Numbered from the stretch's first letter, positions 9,136-18,611 are shown. The stretch: DNA of 40,623 nt from an uncultured Methylococcaceae bacterium (GCA_903934035.1 CAIZMK010000196.1:1-40623), one strand, 5' to 3'. Notes: generated by a model from the sequence alone, not told the origin. Translations and numbers: made by a program.

Positions 9136-9660
9136 ATGACGAGATCAGAAAATATATATTTAGTTGGCCTTATGGGTGCAGGAAAAACCACGATAGGCCG
9201 CCAATTGGCGAAGTCACTGACAGTGCCTTTTTATGACAGTGATAAAGCGATTGAAGAAAGCACTGGCGTAGACATTCCAACGATCTTTGAATTTGAAGGC
9301 GAAGAAGGCTTTAGAGATCGTGAACAAAAAATGATACAACAACTCACCAAACTTGAAGGCATCGTAATGGCCACGGGTGGTGGTGCTATTTTACGTGAAG
9401 AAAATCGTAGCTTATTAAAAGAAAACGGCTTCATCGTTTACTTGCAATGTTCGGTAGAACGAATACTTGAACGTACTCGCAGAGACACGCAACGCCCCTT
9501 ATTAAAGACTGAAAATCCTAGAGAACGCATAGAAACCTTATTTGCTGAACGTGAGCATCTTTATTTATCCTGCGCTGACTTTATTATTGATACTGGCACA
9601 CTACAAAGTAAAACAGTAGTCAGTCTAATCTTAGAAGAATACAACTCTGCTAATCGTTAA
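9136..9660 (+). CDS. aroK: Shikimate kinase AroK
   Basis: A 174-aa enzyme that phosphorylates shikimate at the 3-hydroxyl with ATP in chorismate synthesis. The P-loop [11 protein letters not shown] lies near residues 11-21. [11 protein letters not shown], the FRDREQ block and ATGGGAI (shikimate site) follow, and RRDTQRPLL forms the lid. The ORF track starts at a TTG at 9133; I prefer the adjacent ATG at 9136, although neither has a strong ribosome-binding site. It is separated from pilQ by 210 bp and followed within 5 bp by aroB. Confidence 0.95.
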   Translation: MTRSENIYLVGLMGAGKTTIGRQLAKSLTVPFYDSDKAIEESTGVDIPTIFEFEGEEGFRDREQKMIQQLTKLEGIVMATGGGAILREENRSLLKENGFIVYLQCSVERILERTRRDTQRPLLKTENPRERIETLFAEREHLYLSCADFIIDTGTLQSKTVVSLILEEYNSANR

Positions 9661-9665
9661 TATTG

Positions 9666-10745
9666 ATGAAAGAATTACTGGTAGCATTGGGTGAGCGTAG
9701 TTACCCTATTTATATTGGCTCTGGCCTATTAAACCAAGCTGAACTATACAAGCAGCACATTAAATCAAGCCAAGTCATCGTAATCACCAACACCACGATT
9801 GCGCCGCTCTATTTAGATCAGGTTTTAAACAATCTGCACGATTTTAAGGTTGAAAGCCTCATATTACCTGATGGCGAGCAGTTCAAAACCTTAGACTATG
9901 TCACGCAAATATTTGATAAATTACTCAGCTGTAAATTTAGCCGCAATTCGACATTGATTGCTTTAGGCGGTGGCGTCATTGGAGATATGGGTGGTTTTTC
10001 TGCGGCCTGTTATCAGCGCGGCATTGCTTTTTTACAAATACCCACGACCCTTTTATCTCAAGTTGATTCTTCTGTAGGTGGTAAAACCGGCGTCAATCAT
10101 CCTTTGGGTAAAAACATGATTGGTGCTTTTTATCAGCCGCAATGTGTTATCGCAGATGCTGATGTGCTTAATACTTTAGATGATCGACAACTTTCTGCAG
10201 GTTTAGCCGAAGTTATAAAATATGGCCTCATTAGAGACCTAGCATTTTTTGAATGGCTAGAAGAAAATATTGAACTTTTATTAGCCAGGGATAAAGAGGC
10301 TCTGGCTTTTGCCATAGAAAGATCCTGTCTTAATAAAGCCGAAATTGTCGCTGAAGATGAAACTGAAACCGGCATTAGAGCAACACTTAACTTAGGCCAT
10401 ACCTTTGGTCACGCTATAGAAACAGGTTCAGGTTATGGCACTTACCTGCATGGTGAAGCAGTAGCCATAGGTACTTGCCAAGCGGCCGATCTTTCCAGAA
10501 GAAAAGGCTGGCTAACGGATGCCGATGTAGAACGAATCATCACTTTATTCAAAAAAGCGAATTTACCTGTCAACCCTCCTGAACAACTGGACAGTGATCA
10601 TTTTATAGAATTAATGGCCGTAGACAAAAAAAATATTGATGGCAAAATTCGGCTCATTTTATTAACACAAATTGGGGTTGCCACCTTACCTATCGGCATT
10701 GATTCTTTATTATTAGAGCAAACGCTTAAGTCCTATGGTAGGTAA
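9666..10745 (+). CDS. aroB: 3-dehydroquinate synthase AroB
   Basis: A 359-aa NAD- and divalent-metal-dependent enzyme that cyclises DAHP to 3-dehydroquinate. Visible motifs are [25 protein letters not shown], the [24 protein letters not shown] block, [11 protein letters not shown] and the metal-binding [12 protein letters not shown] and [10 protein letters not shown]. The track starts at TTG 9663; the ATG at 9666 gives the normal family length. It follows aroK directly, and its 3' end overlaps the next gene by 11 bp. Confidence 0.95.
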   Translation: MKELLVALGERSYPIYIGSGLLNQAELYKQHIKSSQVIVITNTTIAPLYLDQVLNNLHDFKVESLILPDGEQFKTLDYVTQIFDKLLSCKFSRNSTLIALGGGVIGDMGGFSAACYQRGIAFLQIPTTLLSQVDSSVGGKTGVNHPLGKNMIGAFYQPQCVIADADVLNTLDDRQLSAGLAEVIKYGLIRDLAFFEWLEENIELLLARDKEALAFAIERSCLNKAEIVAEDETETGIRATLNLGHTFGHAIETGSGYGTYLHGEAVAIGTCQAADLSRRKGWLTDADVERIITLFKKANLPVNPPEQLDSDHFIELMAVDKKNIDGKIRLILLTQIGVATLPIGIDSLLLEQTLKSYGR

Positions 10746-11604
10746 TGCCTATCATATAAATCGGTTAGCTATAAGTGATAAAAGCAATACTTCTACTACA
10801 CTGATCAATGAAGACCGAACTAAAACACTCGAATTATTGAGGCATTTGCTAAGCCATAGCAGTCAGCCATTGGTCATTTGTGGTCAGGATGGAATTGGAA
10901 AATCGACCCTGTTAAAGACTTTACAAGAGCAAACCATGGCTAAATGGAGTTATTGCATGATAGCGAATCCAGCTGATTTAAGCTTCGAAAAGCTGCAACA
11001 GGCTATTATTCAAGAGATAAACCCTAACATTAAAAACAAGCATAGCCAAAGTTTTTCAGCGGTATTTCAGCAACTTGATCGTCAACATAAAAAACTTATT
11101 TTAATGATTGATGACGCTGGACTTCTAATACCCGGTCTAATCAATGAAATTCTAGTGCTTGCTAAGCAATACTCTCTATTACGAGTTATTTTTGTTTTAA
11201 ATCATCATGAACTAGACTTAAAAAGCACTTCAGACACAGCGATTAATGAAGCAAGCTTAATTGAAATGCCGGCCTTATCTGAAGCCCAATGCACTGAATT
11301 TTTATATCAAATTGCCGCTGATCCACAAACAACCATTACTGCTAATGATATTAACGATGAGTTGATATCGATAGTTTATCAAGACACACAAGGCATTCCA
11401 GGACAGATTTTAGCCAAATTTCCAAGGATTGATAGTGACTTAAACTATACTAAATCACTAAAAACCCTGGTGCTTTCTGTTTTAATATTGATTATTCTAG
11501 CGCTATGCACGCAATGGTTTAGCAATTCTGACTACAATATTAAGCGCATCGCTTTCACAAAAGATATTAACACAACACCCACTAACCCGAACTTACCTGA
11601 ATAA
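10735..11604 (+). CDS. AAA ATPase with C-terminal membrane helix, in the damX position
   Basis: A 289-aa protein with a Walker A motif [12 protein letters not shown] (near residue 49), a Walker B-like LILMIDDAG, and one membrane helix near the C-terminus ([18 protein letters not shown]). Only about 28 residues follow the helix. Its place after aroB and its ExeA-like ATPase domain match the DamX-type genes of other gammaproteobacteria. Those end in a periplasmic peptidoglycan-binding SPOR domain, which is absent here. The bases after the stop do not restore one in another frame. It may act in cell division or envelope work, but that is inference. Overlap with aroB suggests coupled translation. 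Confidence 0.7.
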   Translation: MVGNAYHINRLAISDKSNTSTTLINEDRTKTLELLRHLLSHSSQPLVICGQDGIGKSTLLKTLQEQTMAKWSYCMIANPADLSFEKLQQAIIQEINPNIKNKHSQSFSAVFQQLDRQHKKLILMIDDAGLLIPGLINEILVLAKQYSLLRVIFVLNHHELDLKSTSDTAINEASLIEMPALSEAQCTEFLYQIAADPQTTITANDINDELISIVYQDTQGIPGQILAKFPRIDSDLNYTKSLKTLVLSVLILIILALCTQWFSNSDYNIKRIAFTKDINTTPTNPNLPE

Positions 11605-11678
11605 GCGCTACCCAAAACATTGCTGTGCATGATAGCCATATTGTGCATGGATCGACTCACAACTTTATAAGACTAGCC

Positions 11679-12743
11679 ATGACCGCATTAAAAAACGACA
11701 TCTTTATCAAAGCGCTATTAAAACAAGCTGTTGATCGCACCCCTGTCTGGATGATGCGTCAAGCTGGACGCTATTTACCTGAATACCGACAAGTCAGAGA
11801 GCAAGCAGGTAGCTTCTTAAATTTGTGCACCAATCCAGAACTCGCTTGCGAAGTGACCTTGCAACCTTTACGTCGTTTTGATTTTGATGCCGCCATTTTA
11901 TTTTCAGATATATTAACGATACCTGATGCGATGGGTTTAGGTCTTTATTTTACCGAAGGTGAAGGCCCAAAATTTAAGTACCCTATCATTACTGCGGCGG
12001 ATATAAAAAAACTACCTATTCCTGATCCTAACATTGATTTACGTTATGTCATGGATGCTGTTAGCTTAATCAGAAAAAATCTGCAAGGTAGTGTGCCTTT
12101 AATTGGCTTTTCAGGTATCCCTTGGACCTTAGCCACTTATATGGTTGAAGGGGGCAGTAGCAAAAGCTTTCAACGAGTGAAAGGCCTGATGTTTGAGCAA
12201 CCTAAATTAATGCATGAAATGCTCGATAAAATAGCCTTATCTGTCGCCAGTTATTTAAATGCACAAATTGAAGCGGGCGCTCAAGCGGTCATGTTATTTG
12301 ATACTTGGGGCGGCACATTAAGCTCTGAAGATTACATCGAATTTTCATTATATTACGCCAAACAAGTTCGCTCTTTGCTTAAAACTGATGTGGATGGTCA
12401 ACAAATTCCGACCATTCTATTTACCAAAGGCGGTGGGCTATGGCTAGAGACTATGGCAGATAGCGGTTATGATGCTTTAGGTTTAGATTGGCAAACTGAT
12501 ATACAAATAGCGAGAGCCAGAGTCGGTGATAAAGTCGCCTTGCAAGGCAATCTGGATCCAGTCTCTCTGTATGCACAACCCGAAATTATCGTCGACAAAG
12601 TTAAAACTATTTTACAAAAATACGGTCATGGTTCAGGCCATGTATTCAACCTAGGACATGGTATTTTACCGGACATTAATCCAGAACATGTTAAAGCAAT
12701 GGTTGATGCCGTTCATGAATTTAGCCCACACTATCACCGCTAA
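11679..12743 (+). CDS. hemE: Uroporphyrinogen decarboxylase HemE
   Basis: A 354-aa cytoplasmic enzyme that removes four carboxyl groups from uroporphyrinogen III to give coproporphyrinogen III for haem. Signatures are [18 protein letters not shown] near the N-terminus, [17 protein letters not shown], the [20 protein letters not shown] block and [13 protein letters not shown] near the end. The ORF track begins 18 codons upstream. I chose the internal ATG giving MTALKND because it matches the usual family start and length. A 14-bp gap follows before the DUF411 gene. Confidence 0.95.
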   Translation: MTALKNDIFIKALLKQAVDRTPVWMMRQAGRYLPEYRQVREQAGSFLNLCTNPELACEVTLQPLRRFDFDAAILFSDILTIPDAMGLGLYFTEGEGPKFKYPIITAADIKKLPIPDPNIDLRYVMDAVSLIRKNLQGSVPLIGFSGIPWTLATYMVEGGSSKSFQRVKGLMFEQPKLMHEMLDKIALSVASYLNAQIEAGAQAVMLFDTWGGTLSSEDYIEFSLYYAKQVRSLLKTDVDGQQIPTILFTKGGGLWLETMADSGYDALGLDWQTDIQIARARVGDKVALQGNLDPVSLYAQPEIIVDKVKTILQKYGHGSGHVFNLGHGILPDINPEHVKAMVDAVHEFSPHYHR

Positions 12744-12759
12744 GCCTTAAGGAGTCATG

Positions 12760-13212
12760 ATGAACTTTTTAAAAGCACTAATCCTCACCGCACTATTTAT
12801 TAGCAACGCAAACGCAGAAACTCAAAAACCAGTAGACATTACGGTTTATAGAAGTGCTAGTTGTGGCTGTTGTGGTAAATGGCTAGAGCATTTAAAAGCT
12901 AATAACTTTAATGTGACCGATAAAGTCATGGAGGATGTGCTGCCTATTAAACAAAGTCATAGCATTCCCGAAAACTTAGCATCTTGCCATACGGCAATAG
13001 TCGACGGTTACGTCATAGAAGGACATGTACCCGCTAGCGACATTATGAAACTACTAAAATCAAAAGCCAAAGTCCTCGGCCTAGCGGTTCCTGGCATGGT
13101 AAAAGGATCACCCGGCATGGAAATGGGCGAACATAAAGATGCTTACGAGGTTGTGAGTTTTGAGAAAGATCAGAAAACTGCTGTTTTTAGTAGTTATGAG
13201 GCGTCTAAATAA
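12760..13212 (+). CDS. DUF411 periplasmic metal-binding protein
   Basis: A 150-aa exported protein with signal peptide MNFLKALILTALFISNANA and a thioredoxin-like DUF411 domain. The key motif is SASCGCCGKW (Cys at about 35, 37 and 38). A later SCHTAIVDGYVIEGHVPA and a GMVKGSPGMEMG block, rich in Met, complete the family pattern. DUF411 proteins are often linked to copper or other metal handling, which would suit a methanotroph, but no specific metal can be read here. The AAGGAG ribosome-binding site is better placed for the second of two ATG codons (12760) than for the first (12757). It probably shares the hemE transcript. Confidence 0.82.
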   Translation: MNFLKALILTALFISNANAETQKPVDITVYRSASCGCCGKWLEHLKANNFNVTDKVMEDVLPIKQSHSIPENLASCHTAIVDGYVIEGHVPASDIMKLLKSKAKVLGLAVPGMVKGSPGMEMGEHKDAYEVVSFEKDQKTAVFSSYEASK

Positions 13213-13256
13213 ATAATAACGACTTATGCTTGCACGATAATTTTATTATGTTGAGC

Positions 13257-13342
13257 CGTAGGGGCGTATTGCATACGCCTAACATCGAAAACTCAGTGTT
13301 ATAGACCTTCTTTTATAAGGGCGTATGCAATACGCCCCTACG
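13257..13342. repeat. Dispersed inverted-repeat element, family A, intact copy
   Basis: It has perfect 23-bp terminal inverted repeats, CGTAGGGGCGTATTGCATACGCC on the left and the exact reverse complement on the right (13320-13342). They enclose about 40 bp that includes TCAGTGTTATAGACCTTCTTTTATAAG. No coding capacity. The same right end occurs at 3161-3183. Confidence 0.88.
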
Positions 13343-13530
13343 ATTATCACCACAAAGTTATCACACGTGGAACGGGATTACAAACCCAGACCGGCATAGT
13401 TGCATACACCTAACATCAAAAGCTCAGTGTTATAGAGCTTCTTTTATAAGGGCGTATGCAATACACCCCTACGATTACCACCACAAAGTTATCACACGTG
13501 GAACGGGATTTGAAACCCCGTCCGGCATAG
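13269..13530. repeat. Tandem duplication of a 131-bp unit containing family A ends
   Basis: Two direct copies, 13269-13399 and 13400-13530, start TTGCATACRCCTAACATC and end CCGGCATAG, with a period of exactly 131 bp and few differences. The second half of each (ATCACACGTGGAACGGGATT...CCGGCATAG) is not part of the inverted-repeat element, so flanking DNA was duplicated too. Confidence 0.9.
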
Positions 13531-13572
13531 TTAAAACTAATTTCTCTTTATTGGCTAGCTCTTCATTATATA

Positions 13573-13610
13573 AAGCGCCATTTTCTTCTGTGATAATGGC
13601 GCTTAATTTT
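13573..13610. terminator. Terminator-like hairpin in the hemE-DUF411 / batD gap
   Basis: The 10-bp stem AAGCGCCATT / AATGGCGCTT has a 12-base loop and is followed by AATTTT. It lies 360 bp after the DUF411 gene, beyond the repeats, and could end that transcript. The T-run is short. Confidence 0.5.
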
Positions 13611-14202
13611 GAATAGTATGATTTCAATATGAATCAAGGCTTTTTAGTTAAGTAAATTTTCTTTTTTGTTATTGAATTTTGGCTTTTAGTTAATGAATTT
13701 TATTTTTTCAATTTAAAAAACGCGTTTCTGTTATTAAACTTCTGCGATTCATAATTGAATGTTAGCTTTTATAAAATAAACTTTGCTTAATCAAGATTGA
13801 ATTTTGACTTTTATAAAACCTAAACCAACTTATCAACAATAAAAAACAAAAGTTATTAACGAATCAGTGTTTTTATAAAATAAAAAACTACTTTTAGTGT
13901 TTGAACTTAAGGTTTTTAATAAGCATTTAGGATATTCCCTTTACTAATTAGCTTAATTTGTTAACAAAATGGCAATATATGAAAATATTGATCTAAAATG
14001 CTTAATTTAACACAAGCCGTTAGTTTTCAAATTTTATCTTATATAAAACCAATCTATAGATTAACTGCTGCTATTGTGTGATCCACACATATCCTGTTTG
14101 CTATCCAAGGCTTAATACCTGATAATTTTATCTAGTCGGTGATATTCTTTCTTAAATGAGTAAACCTTCATCATTACCTCTGTTATATCTAATAAGTTAC
14201 TA
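13611..14202. other. Very AT-rich gene-free stretch before batD-like gene
   Basis: No plausible gene. It holds degenerate repeats of the type TTGAATTTTGNCTTTTATAAAA, seen near 13674, 13754 and 13798, with weaker relatives around 13870-13920. The promoter of the downstream gene should be here, but I could not pick one reliably among many AT-rich hexamers. Confidence 0.6.
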
Positions 14203-15900
14203 ATGAACATAATAAATCGCTTAACAAATTTTAAAATCACTAGCTTAGTGTGTCTGCTATTACTATCGAGCTTATTATCTCACCAGACTTTGGCCACGAC
14301 GATTCAGGTCGAAACCGATCGTAATCCAGTCAATCTTAATGAATCTTTTAAAATAACCTTTACAGCCAATGCCTCACCTGATGATGACCCTGATTTTAGT
14401 TCTTTAGAACAGGATTTTTCTATACTCAATCAAAGTAGCGGCAGTAGTTCTTCTTGGATTAATGGAAAATCTACTAAAACCTTACAATGGTCGTTAACGG
14501 TCATGGCTAAGCATTCAGGAAGCCTTATTATTCCAGTTGTTAAATTTGGTCATGACGTCACTCCACCCTTATCAATTTTAGTCGCTGATGCGGCTGTCAA
14601 TAAAGCCAGCAATAACGATGAGGACCTATTTATAGAAGTTGAAGCGACATCCAAAAACATCTATATACAATCCCAAGTGCTATATACCTTGCGCTTATAT
14701 ACTCGTGTAGACCTTTCACAAGCACGTTTAGATGAGCCTGAATTAGCGGATGCCGTTATCGAACGCTTGGGCGATGACAGTCGTTTTAATACCCAAGTGA
14801 ATGGCTTAGATTATTCTGTAACTGAGCGTAAATATGCTATTTTTCCGCAAAAAAGTGGCAAATTAACTATTAAGCCTTTAGTGTTAACTGCAGAAATAAT
14901 CACTAACAGCCGCCCTAACTTTAACGGTTTTTTTAACTCTCAAACCACCAAAACCAAACGCATAGAATCCAAAGCAATCACCTTGGATGTAAAACCTGCA
15001 CCTGCAGCATTTACCGGAAAACATTGGTTATCTGCACAGCAATTGCTTTTAAAACAAGACTGGTCTGGCGATATTACTCAAATGAAGATAGGTGAGCCCT
15101 TAACGCGCACCATAACCTTATTGGCTAAAGGTGCAACGGTCAGTCAACTTCCTGAATTAAACACCACTAAAAGCAATGAGCAATTAAAAGCCTATCCTGA
15201 CCAGCCGGTATTACAAGAGCAGAAAAAAACTGATGGCGTTATAGCTTTCAGAGAAGAAAAAATAGCCCTGATGCTTTCTCAATCAGGAGATTACAAACTA
15301 CCCGCTATACAGATTCCTTGGTTTAATACTGAAAGCCAAAAAATTGAAATAGCTGAAATTCCAGAAACCACCTTAACCGCGCTTGCCGGTGCGCAGCCTG
15401 TAGTAAACACCCCCGTTATATCACCGACTAATACACAAACATTAACTACAACACTAAGCCCTAATACTCTGCCTGAAACCAATTATTGGTTATGGATTAG
15501 CGTGTTTCTAGCAACAGGATGGTTAATAACCGTTATCGTGTTCTTAAAAACACGCACAAAATCAGCATCGGTCAATATTAATATCGATGTTAAATCTGAG
15601 CTCATTGAGGAAATAAAGGCACTAAAAAAAGCTTGTGCTCAAAATGATGCAACAGCCGCTAAAAATGCCTTAATTGCTTGGGGTAATTTGAGTTTTGATC
15701 AATCAACTCTGGGTGGAATTGCAGAGTACTGCGATGCTCGTTTACGAGATGAAATTCTGCATTTGAACCATAGTTTATATGGTAAAGCGAGTAGCGAATG
15801 GCAGGGTAAAAAGTTGTTTCAAGCGTTTACAGAAAATAAAGCTAGGCAGAAAAAAAGTTTAGAAAAGGACAATAGCTTGGAGCCGTTAAACCGCTTGTAG
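14203..15900 (+). CDS. batD: BatD-like (oxygen tolerance family) membrane-anchored protein
   Basis: A 565-aa protein with signal peptide (to about residue 31, LATT) and a long periplasmic part of beta-rich repeats. It opens with the BatD hallmark block TIQVETDRNPVNLNESFKITFTA and DPDFSSLEQDFSILNQS. One membrane helix (about 427-448, YWLWISVFLATGWLITVIVFL) leads to a cytoplasmic tail of about 115 residues. BatD normally works with the von Willebrand A-domain proteins BatA and BatB and a MoxR ATPase. None is seen in this window, since the 990 bp upstream is gene-free. The ribosome-binding site is weak. Function in stress or complex assembly is inferred from the family only. Confidence 0.82.
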   Translation: MNIINRLTNFKITSLVCLLLLSSLLSHQTLATTIQVETDRNPVNLNESFKITFTANASPDDDPDFSSLEQDFSILNQSSGSSSSWINGKSTKTLQWSLTVMAKHSGSLIIPVVKFGHDVTPPLSILVADAAVNKASNNDEDLFIEVEATSKNIYIQSQVLYTLRLYTRVDLSQARLDEPELADAVIERLGDDSRFNTQVNGLDYSVTERKYAIFPQKSGKLTIKPLVLTAEIITNSRPNFNGFFNSQTTKTKRIESKAITLDVKPAPAAFTGKHWLSAQQLLLKQDWSGDITQMKIGEPLTRTITLLAKGATVSQLPELNTTKSNEQLKAYPDQPVLQEQKKTDGVIAFREEKIALMLSQSGDYKLPAIQIPWFNTESQKIEIAEIPETTLTALAGAQPVVNTPVISPTNTQTLTTTLSPNTLPETNYWLWISVFLATGWLITVIVFLKTRTKSASVNINIDVKSELIEEIKALKKACAQNDATAAKNALIAWGNLSFDQSTLGGIAEYCDARLRDEILHLNHSLYGKASSEWQGKKLFQAFTENKARQKKSLEKDNSLEPLNRL

Positions 15901-15912
15901 GACGTATTCAAG

Positions 15913-16133
15913 TAGGTCGGGTTAGCGATAGAGACTGTGAAAGTATTCTTTTTATTTCCCCCTCTTTAGCAAAGAGGGGCTAGGGGAGATTTGGTCTATA
16001 AAAATAATCATTAAATATTAGTAGCCTATAACACAAAAAATCCCCCTCAGTCCCCCTTTTACAAAGGGGGAAGCTAAAATCACAATACTTTCACAGTCAT
16101 TTTGTCGGGTTACGCTATCGCTAACCCGACCTA
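15913..16133. repeat. Nested inverted-repeat element between convergent genes
   Basis: The outer ends are a perfect 19-bp inverted repeat, TAGGTCGGGTTAGCGATAG (15913-15931) and CTATCGCTAACCCGACCTA (16115-16133). Just inside is a perfect 15-bp inverted repeat, GACTGTGAAAGTATT (15933-15947) and AATACTTTCACAGTC (16084-16098). The centre has two hairpins, CCCCTCTTTAGCAAAGAGGGG and CCCCCTTTTACAAAGGGGG, plus the complementary pair GGGGAGATTT / AAATCCCCC. There is no coding capacity. It fills the gap between the 3' ends of batD and the M15 peptidase gene and may terminate both. The right end also holds a complete family D palindrome (16104-16130). Confidence 0.9.
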
Positions 16134-16153
16134 TATAAAAGCCTAGTTTTGTA

Positions 16154-17014
16154 TTACCAAGTTCTAATATCACCGGTATCTAAGTGTACAAAATTATTAT
16201 AAGGATAATAACCGACTCCACCTTGCGCCATACTGAGTGCGGCATCTTTAATGGTTCTAGCTGGCACGCCGTCAATACGAATATCGATAGCACGACCTTG
16301 GATATGAAAACTATGCTCGGCAACACCTGGGGTATTTCTGCGTAATTGAGCATTTGTAACCGGCGACCGATATCCACAAACAATACTGATAGGCTTAGTA
16401 ACGCCTAGTATTTCATTTAAATCAAATAATTGATCCAGTAAAGCGGTATCAATCGGATGCACATCATCATTATGGTAATAACGCATTAAATAATTTATTT
16501 CTTCCAGTGCCCCATGTACATAGCGACCTTGTTCAAAATAAGTTAATTTTAATTTATCCCCGGTATGCTCATGCTCTAAAAATAGTGTTTTATGAGAAGG
16601 CGTATAATAATTTCCTGATGATAATGAAGCGTGTCGACTAATAATCTCAGGATCTATAGGTCGTGAATGAATGTGGCCATGAGAAGCATGGGGAGCATGC
16701 GAGGCATGTGAAATATGACCGTGGCCAGCTTTATGGCCCGCTTTGATGTTATGTGAAACTTGTTGTATATGAGATGAGCCATGACCAGCAGGACTGTGGC
16801 TAGTTTTAATATTATGATTAACCTGTTGTTGCGTATGTGGATGTGCTTGACCACGCTTCCCAGGATATATGACATTTCGCACCGCTGCCGAAGCAACACC
16901 AGAACCACCCATTGTTAATAATGAGCCATAAGCTATTTGTTTAAGAAACTTACGTCTTGATGCAATTGAGCTATCTTCGTTATCCATTTCTTTTTTAAAT
17001 AGTTTTTCGTTCAT
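16154..17014 (-). CDS. Tat-exported M15-type (DUF882/YcbK-like) peptidase with His-rich linker
   Basis: A 286-aa protein. A twin-arginine signal (ASRRKFLKQ, about 18-26) precedes a hydrophobic segment ending GVASA. Residues 58-117 form a linker with 16 histidines and an internal duplication (QQVNHNIK...GHG / QQVSHNIK...GHG). The C-terminal domain has the peptidase M15_2/DUF882 motifs IVCGYRSP, SFHIQGRAIDIR (the SxHxxGxAxD zinc motif) and FVHLDTGDIRTW. The family includes E. coli YcbK (MepK), a murein endopeptidase, so a zinc-dependent cell-wall role is likely. Tat export fits folding or metal loading in the cytoplasm. It shares a divergent promoter region with the DUF1704 gene. Confidence 0.88.
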   Translation of the reverse strand: MNEKLFKKEMDNEDSSIASRRKFLKQIAYGSLLTMGGSGVASAAVRNVIYPGKRGQAHPHTQQQVNHNIKTSHSPAGHGSSHIQQVSHNIKAGHKAGHGHISHASHAPHASHGHIHSRPIDPEIISRHASLSSGNYYTPSHKTLFLEHEHTGDKLKLTYFEQGRYVHGALEEINYLMRYYHNDDVHPIDTALLDQLFDLNEILGVTKPISIVCGYRSPVTNAQLRRNTPGVAEHSFHIQGRAIDIRIDGVPARTIKDAALSMAQGGVGYYPYNNFVHLDTGDIRTW

Positions 17015-17210
17015 ACTGTAAATCTCTAAACCTTGATGATGCTATTTTCCCTATAAAGCCTTAAAGTTATCTTAAATGCTCAAATTTTATATTTGTCTAT
17101 TAGTAAAAATACCTAATGGCGATTAGAATTTCTCTTGGACTTATTTAATCTGTTGATATACTTACAAACACGACTAGATAATCAATACACGGCTAAAGGA
17201 TGATTTAACC

Positions 17211-18503
17211 ATGACCGAGAAAATCGCAAAGCCATCAACCTATCTCACAGAAGTAAAAGCGCTATCTGATAGAATCGTTAAGGCGCAACAACCTATCAGA
17301 ATCCTAGATACCATCAAATGGGATGACCGTATCAAACAGGAGTTTTTTAATAGTAAATGCAAAAAAATACCCACTGTTACTGCTGAGTATTATCAAAAAC
17401 GCTCTTTAGGCTTTGATCCTAAAGAAAAAAATCATGAATTTCATCAAATTGAACGTGATCTAGTCCGAAAATTGGGACAACTTAATCCACTCAGCGTGAT
17501 CATGCGCCGGATTTGCCGTGAATATCAGGATGTAGTTTATATGTTGGATGCACGCGGCACTCCGACTTTTGCCAATATTTCTCAAGATTTGTATGGCTCT
17601 GCTCAAGATGTTTTTCATGTAGGAGATCCAACGATTGCTAATCTAGGTAGCATGATGGAAGAGACCTTGTCTCAACTTCTACAATTAGATTTTTTAAGCG
17701 AAGAAGCCAAAACCATTAATGCACAAGAAGCAGTGGCCTTTCTTAATGAGAAGATTGAAGAGGCCTTTCCAGGAGAAGGTTTACGCGCCATGATTAGCGA
17801 TGGCATTGTTGCCGATGCCGCTGCCGGTACCGATTACATCAAAATACGTTCAGATGCTTTATTTAATAAACGCGATCTGCGTGTCCTTGAAGTTCACGAA
17901 ATAGGCGTACATTTAGGCACTACGCTTAATGGCCTTGCCCAACCCTATTGCACCTTTTTAGGCAAAGGACCTCCCTCTGCTACCGTTACCCAAGAAGGTT
18001 TGGCTGTATTAATGGAGATCTTATCGTTTAGTTCTACGCCCGATCGTTTGATGCGCCTTATTAATCGAGTGCGTGCTATTACGCTAGCCGAAGAAGGTGC
18101 CAACTTTATGGATATCTTTACTTTTTTTAGAGACAAAGGTCTTGATCAAGAAGAAAGCTTTACGCTGAGTAGTCGAGTATTTCGAGGCAGTACACCCGAC
18201 GGCATGCCCTTCACTAAAGACTTAACGTATATCAAAGGTTTTGTACTGACTTATAACTTTATGCGTTTAGCGGTCAGTAAAGGTAAGCCCGATCGAATTC
18301 CTTTGTTATTCTGTGGCAAAACCATGATAGAAGATATGAAGGTTCTCGTTGATTTAGTTGATGAAGGCACGGTGATAGCGCCACGCTTTCTACCTGCTCA
18401 ATTTCAAGATTTGATGGGGCTTTCAGCTTGGTTGAGTTTTAGTCGCTTTATGACCTCGTTAAACTTTAGGCAACTGGAACAAGATTACGCGAATATTTTA
18501 TAG
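17211..18503 (+). CDS. DUF1704 / QEGLA-motif putative metallopeptidase
   Basis: A 430-aa cytoplasmic protein with no signal. The core EVHEIGVHLGTTLNGLAQP carries an HExxxH zinc motif (H229, E230, H234). TQEGLAVLMEIL at about 260-271 is the QEGLA motif that names the bacterial family (once called flavohemoglobin expression-modulating). The family is related to the animal tyrosine carboxypeptidase MATCAP, which uses the same HExxxH motif to trim tubulin tails; the bacterial substrate is unknown. An AAAGGA ribosome-binding site lies a little far upstream. It is convergent with the TonB receptor gene across a repeat-rich gap. Confidence 0.85.
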   Translation: MTEKIAKPSTYLTEVKALSDRIVKAQQPIRILDTIKWDDRIKQEFFNSKCKKIPTVTAEYYQKRSLGFDPKEKNHEFHQIERDLVRKLGQLNPLSVIMRRICREYQDVVYMLDARGTPTFANISQDLYGSAQDVFHVGDPTIANLGSMMEETLSQLLQLDFLSEEAKTINAQEAVAFLNEKIEEAFPGEGLRAMISDGIVADAAAGTDYIKIRSDALFNKRDLRVLEVHEIGVHLGTTLNGLAQPYCTFLGKGPPSATVTQEGLAVLMEILSFSSTPDRLMRLINRVRAITLAEEGANFMDIFTFFRDKGLDQEESFTLSSRVFRGSTPDGMPFTKDLTYIKGFVLTYNFMRLAVSKGKPDRIPLLFCGKTMIEDMKVLVDLVDEGTVIAPRFLPAQFQDLMGLSAWLSFSRFMTSLNFRQLEQDYANIL

Positions 18504-18611
18504 TATTTGAAGGCATGCTTTAAACTCGTGTGCCGCGACTAGCACCGCTCGCTGGTTAGGGTGGTATATATACTTGTAACTAAGAACATCACTGCCCACA
18601 ATTATGAATTT

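Noticed and set aside
13257-13530. CRISPR array
   Set aside because: Only two direct units of 131 bp with inverted-repeat ends; no short repeat-spacer pattern and no cas genes.
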